Shown piece by piece: positions 27,954 to 38,320 of a stretch of 64,000 nucleotides of DNA; the first letter of the stretch is position 1; each line of letters starts with the position of its first letter. The stretch spans positions 372,001 through 436,000 of the forward strand of contig NZ_QURL01000001.1 of assembly GCF_003403015.1 (NCBI RefSeq), read 5' to 3'. Origin of the DNA: Fulvimarina endophytica. Its GTDB lineage: Bacteria; Pseudomonadota; Alphaproteobacteria; Rhizobiales; Rhizobiaceae. Below the pieces are notes generated by a model. That model was given only the letters and a program-made list of their open reading frames with translations. It ran no database searches and was not told the DNA's origin. Position numbers and translations under genes: made by a program.

Positions 27954-30461
27954 TCAGAAGGACTGGCCGATCTCTCCGAGCGTCCTGAAGCCGACCTGGA
28001 ACTTGAAGGTCTGCGTATTCGCATCGAGCGCGTAGCGGTCCGTGCGCTCCTCATAGCCGACCAGAAGACTGAAGCACTCGTCAGCGTAGCGCACGCCGTA
28101 GTTCTGATCGACGATCGTCTCGTTTTCGAGATCGTAGGAGGCTCCGGCGATCGCAGTCCAGTTCTCGGCGAACTTCAGTTCGCCGGCGCCAGAGACCTGG
28201 CTTCGATCGTTCAGCGATCCGTAGATCGGCTGGGCGGCGATATTGGAGTAGCTGATGCTCGCACTTCCGCGTTCGAAGGAGGCATTGGCCAGAAGATCGA
28301 GGCGCTTCAGCGAGAGGTCTTCGTCGTCGTAGCGGGCCTGGGTGCCGAAGCTCAGTCCGTAAGGCGTCTGAACGGAGAAACCGCCGACATAGTCGGACAC
28401 GTCGTCTTCCAGACCCGAATCGAAACCGACCAGGGCGAGGCCCACTTGGTCGAATGAGTTCCGGCCGCCGAGGTGATAGGACTGCCCGACGAGAGCGTTG
28501 ATGTTCCAGTCCGAGCCGAGATCGGCCGAATATCGCAGGCCGACATTGGCCCTCTGGCCGCCTTCGATCCGATCGTAGCCGCTGAACTTGTCGAGCGCGA
28601 ACAGGTTGTTCGCGTTGAAGACGAAGGTGCCGGCATCCTCGTTCGGAATGAGGCCGACATCCTGCTCGTCGTTCCTGACGACCAGCTGGGCGACCGGCTC
28701 GATCACATGGCTCACGCCGCCGACTTGGATGAGGTAGGGATAGCGGGCCTCGAGCGCGGCCGTCGCCATGCCGCGTGTGCCGGTATCGTCGAGGTCGATG
28801 CGCCCCTGATTGTACCGTGTCAGCGCCGGATCGAAGACGTTCTGTCCCAGGGTCCGATCGAAACGGTAATACGGGTTCACGAACCCGTTCGCGGACATGT
28901 CGGCCGTGTAGAGATCGCCTCGAAGCGAGGCCGTCGGCGAGAGAACGAGGCCTGATTCGGAATAGTAGGTGTCCGACCAGGAAAGCTTTCCGGACCCGCG
29001 CGTGTAATCGCCTTCGAGGCCGTTATAGCGTGTCAGGAAGGGATCGAACTGGTAGCCGTCCCTCGGCAGGGTGCAGACCAGCGCATCGGAGGCGAGTTCC
29101 AGCGAGGTCGCGCAAAGCGGCGAAATCGAAGCGGCGTCGCGGCTGATCGATGTCAGATTGAGGTCGAGTTTCACCTCGCCTCCCAGGATGCTCTCCTGCT
29201 CGATCCTCTCGTAGTCGAACACCGGGTGCGCGCTCGCCTGCTGCTCGTCGAGCAGCGGGTCGATCGCCTGATAATCGAATTCCTGGACGCGAAGGTCGAA
29301 GAAGCTCTGGTCGCCGAGGCCGGTCAGATAGATCTCGGAGGTCCGGACCGTGTCGTCGAAGCCTTCGATCTCGTAGGTGTTCGAGAAGTTGTTGTCGGAC
29401 TGGAACAGCCAGTCCCAGCCGAACGTCCACTGCTCCGAAAGCGCGAACCGCCCTTTCGTGCCGACCATGCCGCGTTCGGTATTGGCGAAGTCCGGCGAGA
29501 ACACGGTCTGTCCATCCCGCACGAAGTTGTCGTCCGCGAACGCCGTTCTCTCGCCCTGGCTGATGCCCGCTGCCTGGATCGTGAAGATGCCGTTCTCGAA
29601 GGCTTGCCGATACTCGACCTCTCCGAGGAAGCCCTGCTTGGTGTAGTAGGTGCCCGCGACGGTCAGATCCTTGTCGTCGGAAATGACGTAGTAATACGGG
29701 ACGCGCACGCCGTAGCCGGTGCCGTCGGACGAACGGAAGGACGGCGCGAGAAAGCCCGACTTTCTCTTCACCGTCGGATCGGGCGACTGGAAGTAGGGCA
29801 GATAGGCGATGGGCGCGCCGAAGAACTCGAACTGGGCGCCGTAATACCGAATGACCTGTTCTTCCTGGTCCCAGACGATCTTGCGGGCCTTCACCTGCCA
29901 CAGGGGCGGGCGCTCGGGATTCTCGCGGCACGCCTCGCAAGCGGTGTAGACGCCCTGATTGAACGTCGTCACGCTGCCGTCGGCGCGCGTCGCAGACGCG
30001 GCCGCGAATCGCGTGTTGTCCGGCGTCTCGATTCGAAGGGCCTGAACGAAACCGTCCCGGAAATCGTCCGTCAGATCGAGCTGATCGGCATAGATACGAT
30101 TGCCGTCGGGCTGTTGCAGTTCGACGTCGCCGCGGGCGATCAGCCGGCGGGTGTTCTGGTCGTAGGTGATGTCGCGGGCGACGACCTTGTAGTCGCCATA
30201 GTCGATCTGCACGCCGCCGCTGGCGGACACGACTGCGCGATCACTGTCGTAGGTGACAGTGTCGGCTTCGAGAAACAGCTGCGCATCCGGCGAGATTTCC
30301 GCTGCCGTCATGGCAGGGATCTGCTGGGCGTTGGCGGACAGCCCGCCGTACCCCAGCATCGCCGCGGTCAAGGCGAGCGCCGTCCCGCTCGAAAGCGCCG
30401 CCTTACGCGAGACTCCGCCGATCCCCACCGGCGAAAGGTCGCTTCCCCTCATCACATTCAC
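27954..30461 (-). CDS. lptD: LPS-assembly outer-membrane protein LptD
   Basis: An 835-aa outer-membrane protein that inserts lipopolysaccharide into the outer leaflet together with LptE. A signal peptide ends near SANAQ. The OstA-like beta-jellyroll follows (VTYDSDRAVVSASGGVQIDY, then GDVELQQPDGNRIYAD). The C-terminal ~550 residues form the large beta-barrel with many aromatic strand ends. Cysteines occur in CEACREN and later loops. The start is GTG 30461 or ATG 30452, both close to the lptG stop. Part of the lptF-lptG-lptD-surA unit. Confidence 0.94.
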   Translation of the reverse strand: MNVMRGSDLSPVGIGGVSRKAALSSGTALALTAAMLGYGGLSANAQQIPAMTAAEISPDAQLFLEADTVTYDSDRAVVSASGGVQIDYGDYKVVARDITYDQNTRRLIARGDVELQQPDGNRIYADQLDLTDDFRDGFVQALRIETPDNTRFAAASATRADGSVTTFNQGVYTACEACRENPERPPLWQVKARKIVWDQEEQVIRYYGAQFEFFGAPIAYLPYFQSPDPTVKRKSGFLAPSFRSSDGTGYGVRVPYYYVISDDKDLTVAGTYYTKQGFLGEVEYRQAFENGIFTIQAAGISQGERTAFADDNFVRDGQTVFSPDFANTERGMVGTKGRFALSEQWTFGWDWLFQSDNNFSNTYEIEGFDDTVRTSEIYLTGLGDQSFFDLRVQEFDYQAIDPLLDEQQASAHPVFDYERIEQESILGGEVKLDLNLTSISRDAASISPLCATSLELASDALVCTLPRDGYQFDPFLTRYNGLEGDYTRGSGKLSWSDTYYSESGLVLSPTASLRGDLYTADMSANGFVNPYYRFDRTLGQNVFDPALTRYNQGRIDLDDTGTRGMATAALEARYPYLIQVGGVSHVIEPVAQLVVRNDEQDVGLIPNEDAGTFVFNANNLFALDKFSGYDRIEGGQRANVGLRYSADLGSDWNINALVGQSYHLGGRNSFDQVGLALVGFDSGLEDDVSDYVGGFSVQTPYGLSFGTQARYDDEDLSLKRLDLLANASFERGSASISYSNIAAQPIYGSLNDRSQVSGAGELKFAENWTAIAGASYDLENETIVDQNYGVRYADECFSLLVGYEERTDRYALDANTQTFKFQVGFRTLGEIGQSF

Positions 30462-30462
30462 T

Positions 30463-31545
30463 CTATCCGTCCTCCTGATGCAGCAGGATCGTTACGCCGA
30501 ACAGCCCTGCCGCCAGGACCGGGAACCACGCCGCGACAATGGGTGGCACAACGTCGTTGCTGCCAAGGGCCTGAGCAAGAAACGTCACCACGTACAGCAC
30601 GAATCCGGCCACGACGCCACTGACGAACACGCGACCCGACTGTCCCGTTCTGGAGAAGCGCGTGGCCACGGTAGCGGCCAGCAGCGTCATCGCCACGAAC
30701 AGTGCGGGCCGCGCGATCAGGGTATGGTACTGCATGGAGAATGCCATGGAGTTAAAGCCCAAGCTCGCCGCGACGTCTATTTTCGATCCGAGTTCCCAGA
30801 TCGATATGGTTTCCGGATCTGCCAGTCTGTTCTCGATATACTCCGGTCTGAGGCTCGTCGGGAGACGGTACTCGACGAGATCACGCGGAGTGTAACCGAT
30901 CCGCGTCACTCGCGGCCGGTAGAGGATCCACTCCTGCTCGACGAGTTCGGCCCGCGGCGCGTCGATGCGGGTCTCGACGGTGCCGTCCCTTCCGATCACG
31001 AAGGCCGTCGCATTGGAGAGGACTCGCCCATTCTCGGCCACCTGCTTGGCGCCGATGATCGAGGAGACGCCGTTCTCGTTCTGCCGAAGCCAGGGCGTCT
31101 GAAAGGCCTGCGACGACAGATCGACACCGTCCGTTCCCGCCTCGATTCGTGCGGCATAGGCTTTCGCCGACGCCGACAGGGGATTGTAGACGAAGGTCGC
31201 GAAGAGCCCGAGGAAGATCGATCCGGCGATGAAGGGAAGAAGGATCTGCCAGATCGAAACGCCGGCGGCACGGGCGACGACGAGTTCCAGGCGCCGGTTG
31301 AGGGACAGAAGCGTGAAGATCGAGGAGAACAGGACGACGAAGGGAAACGCCTGTTCGACGAATGCGGGCACGCGCATGGCCGAGAACAGCGCGACCACCG
31401 CGAAGGGCTGGTCGTCCGTGACGGAGCGCCTGCTCAGTTCGACGAGATCGATGAGGTAGATCAGCGCGAAAATTGCGATCAGCGTCGCGAAGAAGTTGAA
31501 GAGATAGAGCCGGAGAAAATACCGGTTGAACGTCATCCGTCTCAT
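30463..31545 (-). CDS. lptG: LPS export ABC transporter permease LptG
   Basis: A 360-aa permease of the LptB2FG complex that extracts LPS from the inner membrane. There are six transmembrane helices with a periplasmic jellyroll-like domain between helices 3 and 4. The first coupling region contains SLNRRLELVVARAAGVSIWQ, the typical LptF/G cytosolic helix. It begins with ATG 31545 overlapping the stop of lptF (TAATG). LptF and LptG are similar; order in the operon and length suggest this is LptG. Confidence 0.92.
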   Translation of the reverse strand: MRRMTFNRYFLRLYLFNFFATLIAIFALIYLIDLVELSRRSVTDDQPFAVVALFSAMRVPAFVEQAFPFVVLFSSIFTLLSLNRRLELVVARAAGVSIWQILLPFIAGSIFLGLFATFVYNPLSASAKAYAARIEAGTDGVDLSSQAFQTPWLRQNENGVSSIIGAKQVAENGRVLSNATAFVIGRDGTVETRIDAPRAELVEQEWILYRPRVTRIGYTPRDLVEYRLPTSLRPEYIENRLADPETISIWELGSKIDVAASLGFNSMAFSMQYHTLIARPALFVAMTLLAATVATRFSRTGQSGRVFVSGVVAGFVLYVVTFLAQALGSNDVVPPIVAAWFPVLAAGLFGVTILLHQEDG

Positions 31546-32738
31546 TATCGGCTTCCCGAACCCGCGCTTCGACCCGGCCGTTGTCCAGAACGGAGGATGG
31601 CGCCGATGATCCGGCCCGGCAGGTCGACGATCGCCTGGACAATCGGGAGCTGGGACACGTTGGTGCCGCTCCGGATCAGAAGAATATTGACGAGGATCGC
31701 CGCCAGCGGAACGGCGAAGGCGAGAATGCTAAGGCCCGGTATCTTGCCCACATTGCTGGCCACGATGAAGCCGACCGCCTGCAGGGCCACCGCACCCGAC
31801 AGTCCGAGGGTCATCGCCGCGTTCGAAGCCTGGCGGTTGGTTTGGGGCTGGCCGGCCACTGCGACCGCCCAGAAGGCGAAGGCGACGCAGTAGAGCCAGG
31901 TCGAGAACCGGTTGACCAGTTCGCGAATCGTGCGATCCGGCGCTTGCTGGATCGAGGCGTCGTTGAGGTCTGGATTGAGCAATTGATAGGTCGTCAGTTC
32001 CGAGGAGCGCGTCCAGTCCGATCCGGCATCGGGCCGAAGCTCCGAGAGATCGAAGGCATAGGTCTGAAATTCGATGATCGAGATCGCTCCGCTCTCGCGG
32101 CTCTTGCGATGCAGCTGCCCGTCATAGAGCATCAGAACGCTCTGATTGCCCTGTTCGACGATCGCGGCTTCCTTCGCGAAATAGGTGAGGTCGAGCTTGG
32201 GATCGCGCGTGTCCTGGATGAAGAGGCTCTCGATCGTGCCGCCATTCGTCTCGCCGACGGAAATGACGAGATCGGACTGGATCTGTTCGAACGCCCCCGG
32301 CCGCAGGAACACGCTGATCGTATCGACATTGACGGACCGGATTCCGTCGTAGAACGCCTTGGAGGCGAGGGGGCCGATGCCGTGGGCAATCACGAGCATG
32401 ATCAGCCCGCCCAGAAAACCGAGAAGCACGATGGGTCGGGCCACCAGCGTGATCGAGGCACCGGACGCCGATATGACGGCGCGCTCGGAATCGGCATTCA
32501 TCGCGTTGAGTGTCTGGATCGAGCCGAGCAGAACGGCGAAGGGAACGACGCCCGCCGCCAGATTCGGAAGCAGCATCAGCGCGATCCACAGGATGTTGCC
32601 GGCTGCCGATGCGCTGGTCTTGACGATGTCGATCCGAGAGAGCGCCTGGACGATCCAGACGATAAGGGCGAGCGAGGCGAGGGATCCCGCCGAGGAGACG
32701 AGCGCTCGGCGGAAGATGTAGCGTTCTATCAGCGTCAT
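31545..32738 (-). CDS. lptF: LPS export ABC transporter permease LptF
   Basis: A 397-aa partner permease of LptG. It shares the six-helix plan and the cytosolic coupling helix (MNADSERAVISASGASITLV), followed by a periplasmic domain and three C-terminal helices. The last ~30 residues are polar. First gene of the minus-strand operon, divergent from pepA across 297 bp, where its promoter should lie. Confidence 0.92.
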   Translation of the reverse strand: MTLIERYIFRRALVSSAGSLASLALIVWIVQALSRIDIVKTSASAAGNILWIALMLLPNLAAGVVPFAVLLGSIQTLNAMNADSERAVISASGASITLVARPIVLLGFLGGLIMLVIAHGIGPLASKAFYDGIRSVNVDTISVFLRPGAFEQIQSDLVISVGETNGGTIESLFIQDTRDPKLDLTYFAKEAAIVEQGNQSVLMLYDGQLHRKSRESGAISIIEFQTYAFDLSELRPDAGSDWTRSSELTTYQLLNPDLNDASIQQAPDRTIRELVNRFSTWLYCVAFAFWAVAVAGQPQTNRQASNAAMTLGLSGAVALQAVGFIVASNVGKIPGLSILAFAVPLAAILVNILLIRSGTNVSQLPIVQAIVDLPGRIIGAILRSGQRPGRSAGSGSR

Positions 32739-33035
32739 TCGGCCCTACCTGCGGTGCGGCGGCATTTCTTGCGGTTCATGGCGTCCAAATTGGGGCTTCG
32801 CTCATCTGCCGGGCAGCGGACGGTCGCCGATCATGTCCTTATAACCGTTCCAAACCGTTCGAGGCAGTAGCCCTCCGAGCGTCTCGATGCAATCGCGCGG
32901 CGCTGAACCCGACTCGCGCATCGAAGCGATGACGATCCCGGTTTCTACCCGGCGGCGGACCATGATAGGCATGCGCGACACGACGATTGCGTCGGGCCTT
33001 TGACCATCCGATCTATCACGAACATTGGACGCATC

Positions 33036-34535
33036 ATGACGAGCCTTCCGAACATACGATTCTCATCGATCGACGACCAGGCGCACGGCGTTCTCGTCGT
33101 CCTGGCGGGCGACGAGGCGAAACTGGCCGGGGCGCACGACGGATTTTCCGAGCTGGTCGCGAAGGCCGCGAAGGCGCGGAAGTTCAAGGGCAAGGCGCTT
33201 TCCAGCCTCGACATCCTCGCACCGTCCGGACTGGAGGTGGACCGCCTTCTGGTGATGGGCACGAAGCTTTCCCAGGAACCGGTCGAAGAGGATTGGCTGA
33301 AGCTCGGCGGCACGATCGCCGCGGCGACAAGCGGCGCGGAGGCGATCACGATCGACCTCGCGCTGCCGGGCGACAAGCAGGTCTCGCCCGAGGAGGCGGC
33401 GACCGTCGCCGCCGGTGCGATGCTGCGGACCTACAAGTTCGATCTCTACAAGACGAAGAAGAAGAAGGACGAGGACGAGGACGTCTCCGACACGAAGCAG
33501 GAGATCGTCATACGCGTTCCCGATGTCGCGGCTGCCGAGCGGGCCTTCGAGGCCGAGCGCGCGATCGCGGAAGGCACGATGCTCGCCCGCGACCTCGTCA
33601 ACGAGCCGGCGAACGTTCTTGGACCCGTGGAATATGCCGAGCGGGCCGAGGCGCTGCGTTCGGTCGGCATCGAAGTCGAGGTCCTCGGTCAGGACGAACT
33701 CTCGGACCTCAAGATGAATGCGTTGCTCGGCGTCGCACAGGGCTCGCCCCGTCCGCCGCGCCTCGTGATCATGCGCTGGAACGGCGCCGGCAGCGACGAG
33801 GCGCCGATCGCCTTCGTCGGCAAGGGTGTCGTGTTCGATACCGGCGGCATCTCGATCAAGCCGGCCGGGTCCATGGACGAGATGAAGGGCGATATGGGCG
33901 GCTCTGCCGCGGTCGTCGGACTGATGCATGCGCTCGGCGCGCGCAAGGCCAAGGTGAATGCCGTGGGCATCATCGGCCTCGTGGAGAATTCGGTCGACGG
34001 CAACGCCCAGCGTCCCGGCGATATCGTCACCGCGATGTCGGGCACGACGATCGAGGTGCTGAACACCGATGCCGAGGGCCGTCTCGTGCTCGCCGATGCC
34101 CTCTGGTATTGCCAGGACCGCTTCAAGCCGAAGTTCATGGTCAACCTCGCGACGCTGACGGGTGCCATCATCGTCGCGCTCGGCAATCATCAGGCAGGCC
34201 TGTTCTCGAACAATGACGAACTCGCCGATCGCCTGTTCTCCGCCGGGAAAATCAGCGGAGAGAAGGTCTGGCGCCTTCCGCTGGCGTCCGAATACGACAA
34301 GATGATCGAAGGGAAGTTCGCCGATATCAAGAACATCGGAGGGGGACGCGCTGCCGGCTCGATCACGGCCGCCCAGTTCCTCCAGCGCTTCGTCAATGAT
34401 GTTCCCTGGGCTCATCTTGACATCGCAGGCACGGCCATGGGTTCGCCTTCGAACGCCTACAACCAGTCCTGGGCCTCGGGCTTCGGCGTGCGCCTTCTCG
34501 AACGCCTGGTGCGCGACCATTACGAAGCGCGGTGA
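33036..34535 (+). CDS. pepA: Leucyl aminopeptidase (cytosol aminopeptidase, M17)
   Basis: A 499-aa di-metal aminopeptidase, normally a hexamer. Metal and catalytic motifs are intact: [27 protein letters not shown] and [14 protein letters not shown]. The linker between the N-terminal and catalytic domains contains a run of charged residues, [14 protein letters not shown]. Start ATG 33036 (MTSLPNIRF) is preferred over 33000 since homologous sequence starts there. It is followed 24 bp later by holC; this pepA-holC pairing is common in proteobacteria. Confidence 0.94.
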   Translation: MTSLPNIRFSSIDDQAHGVLVVLAGDEAKLAGAHDGFSELVAKAAKARKFKGKALSSLDILAPSGLEVDRLLVMGTKLSQEPVEEDWLKLGGTIAAATSGAEAITIDLALPGDKQVSPEEAATVAAGAMLRTYKFDLYKTKKKKDEDEDVSDTKQEIVIRVPDVAAAERAFEAERAIAEGTMLARDLVNEPANVLGPVEYAERAEALRSVGIEVEVLGQDELSDLKMNALLGVAQGSPRPPRLVIMRWNGAGSDEAPIAFVGKGVVFDTGGISIKPAGSMDEMKGDMGGSAAVVGLMHALGARKAKVNAVGIIGLVENSVDGNAQRPGDIVTAMSGTTIEVLNTDAEGRLVLADALWYCQDRFKPKFMVNLATLTGAIIVALGNHQAGLFSNNDELADRLFSAGKISGEKVWRLPLASEYDKMIEGKFADIKNIGGGRAAGSITAAQFLQRFVNDVPWAHLDIAGTAMGSPSNAYNQSWASGFGVRLLERLVRDHYEAR

Positions 34536-34559
34536 CCGAACGCCGCCGGGCTGGGGCAG

Positions 34560-35012
34560 ATGACCGAAGTCCTGTTCTATCATCTGACGGAGAGCCGTCT
34601 GGAGGAGGCCCTGCCGGACCTCCTCCAGCGGTCGGTCGATCGCGGCTGGCGCGCCGTCGTCCAGTGCGTCAGCGACGAACGCCTGGAAGCGCTCGACGCT
34701 GTGCTCTGGACGTTTCGCGACGACAGTTTCCTGCCCCACGGAACCGCCGGCTCGGAAGGAGCCGAGCGTCATCCGATCCTTTTGACGACGAGGTCCGACG
34801 AAGCGTCCAATCGGCCCGATATCCGCTTCATGGTCGAAGGCGCGACCCCCCCCGATCTTTCCGGCTATCAACGCGGCATCTACATGTTCGACGCATCGGA
34901 CGAGGAGCAGATGGCCCATGCCCGCGAACGCTGGAAAGTGGAGAAGGCGGCCGGTCGCAATCTGACTTACTGGCAGCAGACCGAGGATCGCCGCTGGACG
35001 AAGAAGGCGTAA
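34560..35012 (+). CDS. holC: DNA polymerase III subunit chi
   Basis: A 150-aa protein of the HolC family, which links the clamp loader to single-strand-binding protein. The start MTEVLFYHLTESRLEEALP and the central RGWRAVVQCVSDERLEALDA, WTFRDDSFLPHG and HPILLTT blocks are typical for alphaproteobacterial chi. It lies directly downstream of pepA and is likely co-transcribed. It converges on a membrane-protein gene. Confidence 0.93.
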   Translation: MTEVLFYHLTESRLEEALPDLLQRSVDRGWRAVVQCVSDERLEALDAVLWTFRDDSFLPHGTAGSEGAERHPILLTTRSDEASNRPDIRFMVEGATPPDLSGYQRGIYMFDASDEEQMAHARERWKVEKAAGRNLTYWQQTEDRRWTKKA

Positions 35013-35127
35013 CGCCCGGCAGGCGCGCGAACGCGTTCGTCTACGAAGGAGTGCGCTGGCTTCTCAGAGGGCGGGGGTCTGATCGTTCGAACGAAGCGGC
35101 CGTCCGGCGAGGGCCAGCCGGGCGCGG

Positions 35128-35847
35128 TCACCGTCTCGAAGGGCAATGCTCGTTCGACATGAACCCGTTCCTGCGCGCCGACGCTCTTTCGTTCCAACGC
35201 CGAGCATCGAACCAAGCCGGTCGAAGATTCACGAGAAGAGCGAGCATGAGGATCTGGAGATAGGCGGTCGTCTCGGCGATTTCTTCGAGCCACACATAGA
35301 TGTGCGTCCCGAAAACCTCGCTCGCGACGAGGCAGAGCGCGATGAGGACGCAAGGCACGGCATAGAAGAATTGCATCTCGCTCCATCGTCTCGCCAACGG
35401 CTCGCGCTTGATCGCCAGAATGGCGACGATTGCAGCCACCACCGCGAGGAAGACATAGACCTTCCCGTCCGCTGTCAGGCAGGCACCGCCATCGTAGAAG
35501 GACGACGAGCATCGCGGCGTCTCGCGTGTCACGGCGAAGACGCAGAGCAGGGCGGCCACTGCGCAGACATAGAAGATCTCGCCGCGAAACCGGTATGCGC
35601 CGACGAGAAAGAGCGTAGCAGCAAGCGCGAGGATGATGGATTGAGATCCCTCGTAGAGCCCGTTCTCGACAGGCCCGACATCCAGACTGTCGAAGGGAGC
35701 GGCGGCCGCGGCGAAGATCAGCGCCAGGACGAGTGAGATCAATGCCACGGACACGAACAGCGTCGCCTCACGCCGTGTTCTGGTCTGCAGGAATCGGCTA
35801 AATCCTCCTGAGATGAACGTCAGGATGGTTCGAGCTGGATTGGGCAT
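35128..35847 (-). CDS. Hypothetical integral membrane protein
   Basis: A 239-aa protein with about six hydrophobic segments starting at residue ~28 (LFVSVALISLVLALIFAAA). The loop between segments 3 and 4 has cysteines in PRCSSSFYDGGACL that may form a periplasmic disulphide. The ATG at 35847 opens the coding-like sequence. No family is recognised. It lies between holC (convergent) and the ABC-F gene (same strand). Confidence 0.65.
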   Translation of the reverse strand: MPNPARTILTFISGGFSRFLQTRTRREATLFVSVALISLVLALIFAAAAAPFDSLDVGPVENGLYEGSQSIILALAATLFLVGAYRFRGEIFYVCAVAALLCVFAVTRETPRCSSSFYDGGACLTADGKVYVFLAVVAAIVAILAIKREPLARRWSEMQFFYAVPCVLIALCLVASEVFGTHIYVWLEEIAETTAYLQILMLALLVNLRPAWFDARRWNERASARRNGFMSNEHCPSRR

Positions 35848-36062
35848 GGGGCATCGATTCCGGTTCGATCGTGGGGCGCCATCAGGCGGCGGCTCGTCCC
35901 GCATTCGGGACGGACACGGCGATCTTTCCCACCCGTCTAGCGCATCGTAACACCAGATACGAGCGCAACGCTGTAAATATTTGTAAGACTGACTGTTTTC
36001 CTGTCGTCTACGCGTCATGAAGAACGGTGGAACCGGGCTTTACTGGCACCGGCTCGGCCGCT

Positions 36063-37982
36063 TCAGCCGGCGATCGCAGCCTCGTACTCGCCGGACAGAC
36101 CCAGCCATTCCTCTTCGAGCGTCTGGAGCGAGCGCTCGGCCTCGGCCTTCTGCCGGTTGAGGTCGACGACGCGAACCGGATCGTTGCGGTAGATCGCAGG
36201 ATCGGCGAGCAGGCGATCCGTCTCGCTCAGCGTCTTCTGAACCTTCGCCATATCGGCTTCGAGCTTGTCGATCTTGCGCTTCAGGGGCTTCATTCGATCG
36301 CGCGCCTGCGCCGACTGACGCCGCAGATCGGCTTTGGGTGCCGAAGGTTCGATCGGCGCGATCGGAGCGGGCACGGATGCCGCATCCGCGTTGGTCTTCG
36401 TCGCCTTCGACGGCTTGCCGCCGGACAGGACCAGTTTCTTGTATTCCGACAGGTCGCCCTCGAAGCGGGACACCGTTCCCTCGTCCACGAGCCACAACCG
36501 ATCGACGGTCGCCTCGACGATATGCCGGTCATGGCTGATCAGGACGACGGCGCCCGGATAGTCATTCAGCGCGTGGATGAGGCTTTCGCGCGCCTCGATG
36601 TCGAGGTGGTTCGTCGGCTCGTCGAGAATGAGGAGATGGGGCGCGTCGATGGTCGCAAGGCCGAGGAGGAGGCGCGCCTTCTCGCCGCCCGAGAGCTTGT
36701 CGGCAACGGTTTCCATCTTGTCGCGCGGCAGGCCCATCTGCGCGACCCGGGCACGCACCTTCGGTTCCGGGGCGTCCGGCATCAGGCGCCGCACGTGTTC
36801 GATCGCATTCTCCTGGGGTCTCAGGTCGTCGATCTGATGCTGGGCGAAATAGGCGACCTTCAGACCCGGTGCCTTCGTCAGGCGTCCCTGGCCCGCATCG
36901 AGTCGCTCGGCCAGAAGCTTGGCGAAGGTTGACTTGCCGTTGCCGTTCTTGCCGAGAAGCGCGATCCGGTCGTCGTTGTCGATCCGCAGATCGAGGTGCT
37001 TCAGGATCGGCTGGCCCGGCTGATAGCCCACCTCGATCTTCTCCATCGCGATGATCGGCGAAGCGGGCTGTTTGTCGGGTTCCGGGAATACGATCGGCGT
37101 CACGCTCTCCTCGACGATCGCCTGGAGCGGCCCGAGCTTCTCCAGCGCTTTCAGTCGCGACTGGGCCTGCTTCGCCTTCGACGCCTTGGCGCGGAAGCGA
37201 GCGACGAACGCTTCCATGTGCTTGCGCTTCTCGGTCTGCTTCACGTTCTGCTTCTGGAGCAGTTCGATCTTTTCGGCCCTCTGGCGAGCGAAGGAATCGT
37301 AGTCGCCGCGATAGAAGACGAGCTTCTTCTGGTCGAGGTGGACGATCGAATTGACCGCATTGTTGAGAACGTCCCGATCATGGCTGATGAGGAGGACGGT
37401 ATGCGGATAGCGGGCGACGAAGTTTTCCAGCCAGAGCGTGCCCTCGAGATCGAGATAGTTCGTCGGCTCGTCGAGAAGCAGAAGATCGGGACTGGAGAAG
37501 AGGACGGCGGCGAGCGCCACGCGCATGCGCCATCCCCCCGAGAAGGACGAGGCCGGGCGGGCCTGCGCTTCCTCGTCGAAGCCGAGGCCTGCGAGGATCG
37601 AAGCCGCGCGTGCCTCGGCGGAATGGGCGTCGATGTCGAAAAGCCGCGTATGGATGTCCGCGATTTTCATCGGATCGGTCTCGGTCTCGGCCGCCGCCAT
37701 GAGCGCGGCGCGCTCCTGGTCGCCGGCAAGAACGATCTCGATCAGCGACTCCTCCGTGCCCGGCGCTTCCTGCGCGACCTGCCCGAGCCGCATGTTGCGG
37801 GGGATGCTGACGGACCCGCTCTCGGACGCCAGTTCACCCGTGATGACGCGAAACAGCGTCGACTTGCCGGCGCCGTTGCGGCCGACTAGCCCGGCCTTCG
37901 TGCCTGTCGGGAGGCTGAGGCTCGCATGATCGATGAGAAGGCGTCCAGCGACGCGAGCGGAAAGGTCGGTAATCTGTAGCAT
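36063..37982 (-). CDS. ABC-F family ATPase (ribosome-associated)
   Basis: A 639-aa cytosolic protein with two ABC ATPase domains and no membrane segments. Domain 1 has Walker A GLVGRNGAGKST, signature SFSGGWRMR and LLLLDEPTNYLDLE. Domain 2 has LLGKNGNGKST, LSGGEKARL and LLILDEPTNHLDIE. Between them lies the basic linker helix pair (KRKHMEAFVARFRAKASKAK), and the C-terminus is a coiled coil (residues ~540-630), as in Uup/YheS/EF-3-like proteins that act on ribosomes. Neither substrate nor antibiotic resistance role can be read from sequence. Confidence 0.92.
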   Translation of the reverse strand: MLQITDLSARVAGRLLIDHASLSLPTGTKAGLVGRNGAGKSTLFRVITGELASESGSVSIPRNMRLGQVAQEAPGTEESLIEIVLAGDQERAALMAAAETETDPMKIADIHTRLFDIDAHSAEARAASILAGLGFDEEAQARPASSFSGGWRMRVALAAVLFSSPDLLLLDEPTNYLDLEGTLWLENFVARYPHTVLLISHDRDVLNNAVNSIVHLDQKKLVFYRGDYDSFARQRAEKIELLQKQNVKQTEKRKHMEAFVARFRAKASKAKQAQSRLKALEKLGPLQAIVEESVTPIVFPEPDKQPASPIIAMEKIEVGYQPGQPILKHLDLRIDNDDRIALLGKNGNGKSTFAKLLAERLDAGQGRLTKAPGLKVAYFAQHQIDDLRPQENAIEHVRRLMPDAPEPKVRARVAQMGLPRDKMETVADKLSGGEKARLLLGLATIDAPHLLILDEPTNHLDIEARESLIHALNDYPGAVVLISHDRHIVEATVDRLWLVDEGTVSRFEGDLSEYKKLVLSGGKPSKATKTNADAASVPAPIAPIEPSAPKADLRRQSAQARDRMKPLKRKIDKLEADMAKVQKTLSETDRLLADPAIYRNDPVRVVDLNRQKAEAERSLQTLEEEWLGLSGEYEAAIAG

Positions 37983-38320
37983 GGCGCGCTTGTGCCACGG
38001 CTTTCGGTCGAGGTGAAGTCGCGCTTTGCACTCGCCGGATCGCAGGGGCGAAGAAACCGGCGAAACCTCGCTGCAGCAGGCCGCGCGCATCGATGGGGGA
38101 GAAGGCTTGACGCGGTCCCCGGCTTGGGCAGAGAGGAGAAGGGTGTGAATAGCCCGATCAGCATCGGCAAGCCTGCGTTGAGACGACGTCCCGATTTTCC
38201 TTTCGGGCCGACCGCCTTAGGTCCTGTCTCACGTTGAACGCGAGGCCCATACCGGTCGTTGGTAAGTTCCTTCGGTGTAATTGCGAAACGGTATCGAGCC
38301 CATCTGGCAGATGGACGCCT
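37983..38320. promoter_or_regulatory. Divergent intergenic region between ABC-F gene and GST gene
   Basis: 338 bp without a credible gene separate the two divergent start codons and presumably hold both promoters. No hairpin, repeat or recognisable operator was seen. Confidence 0.35.
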
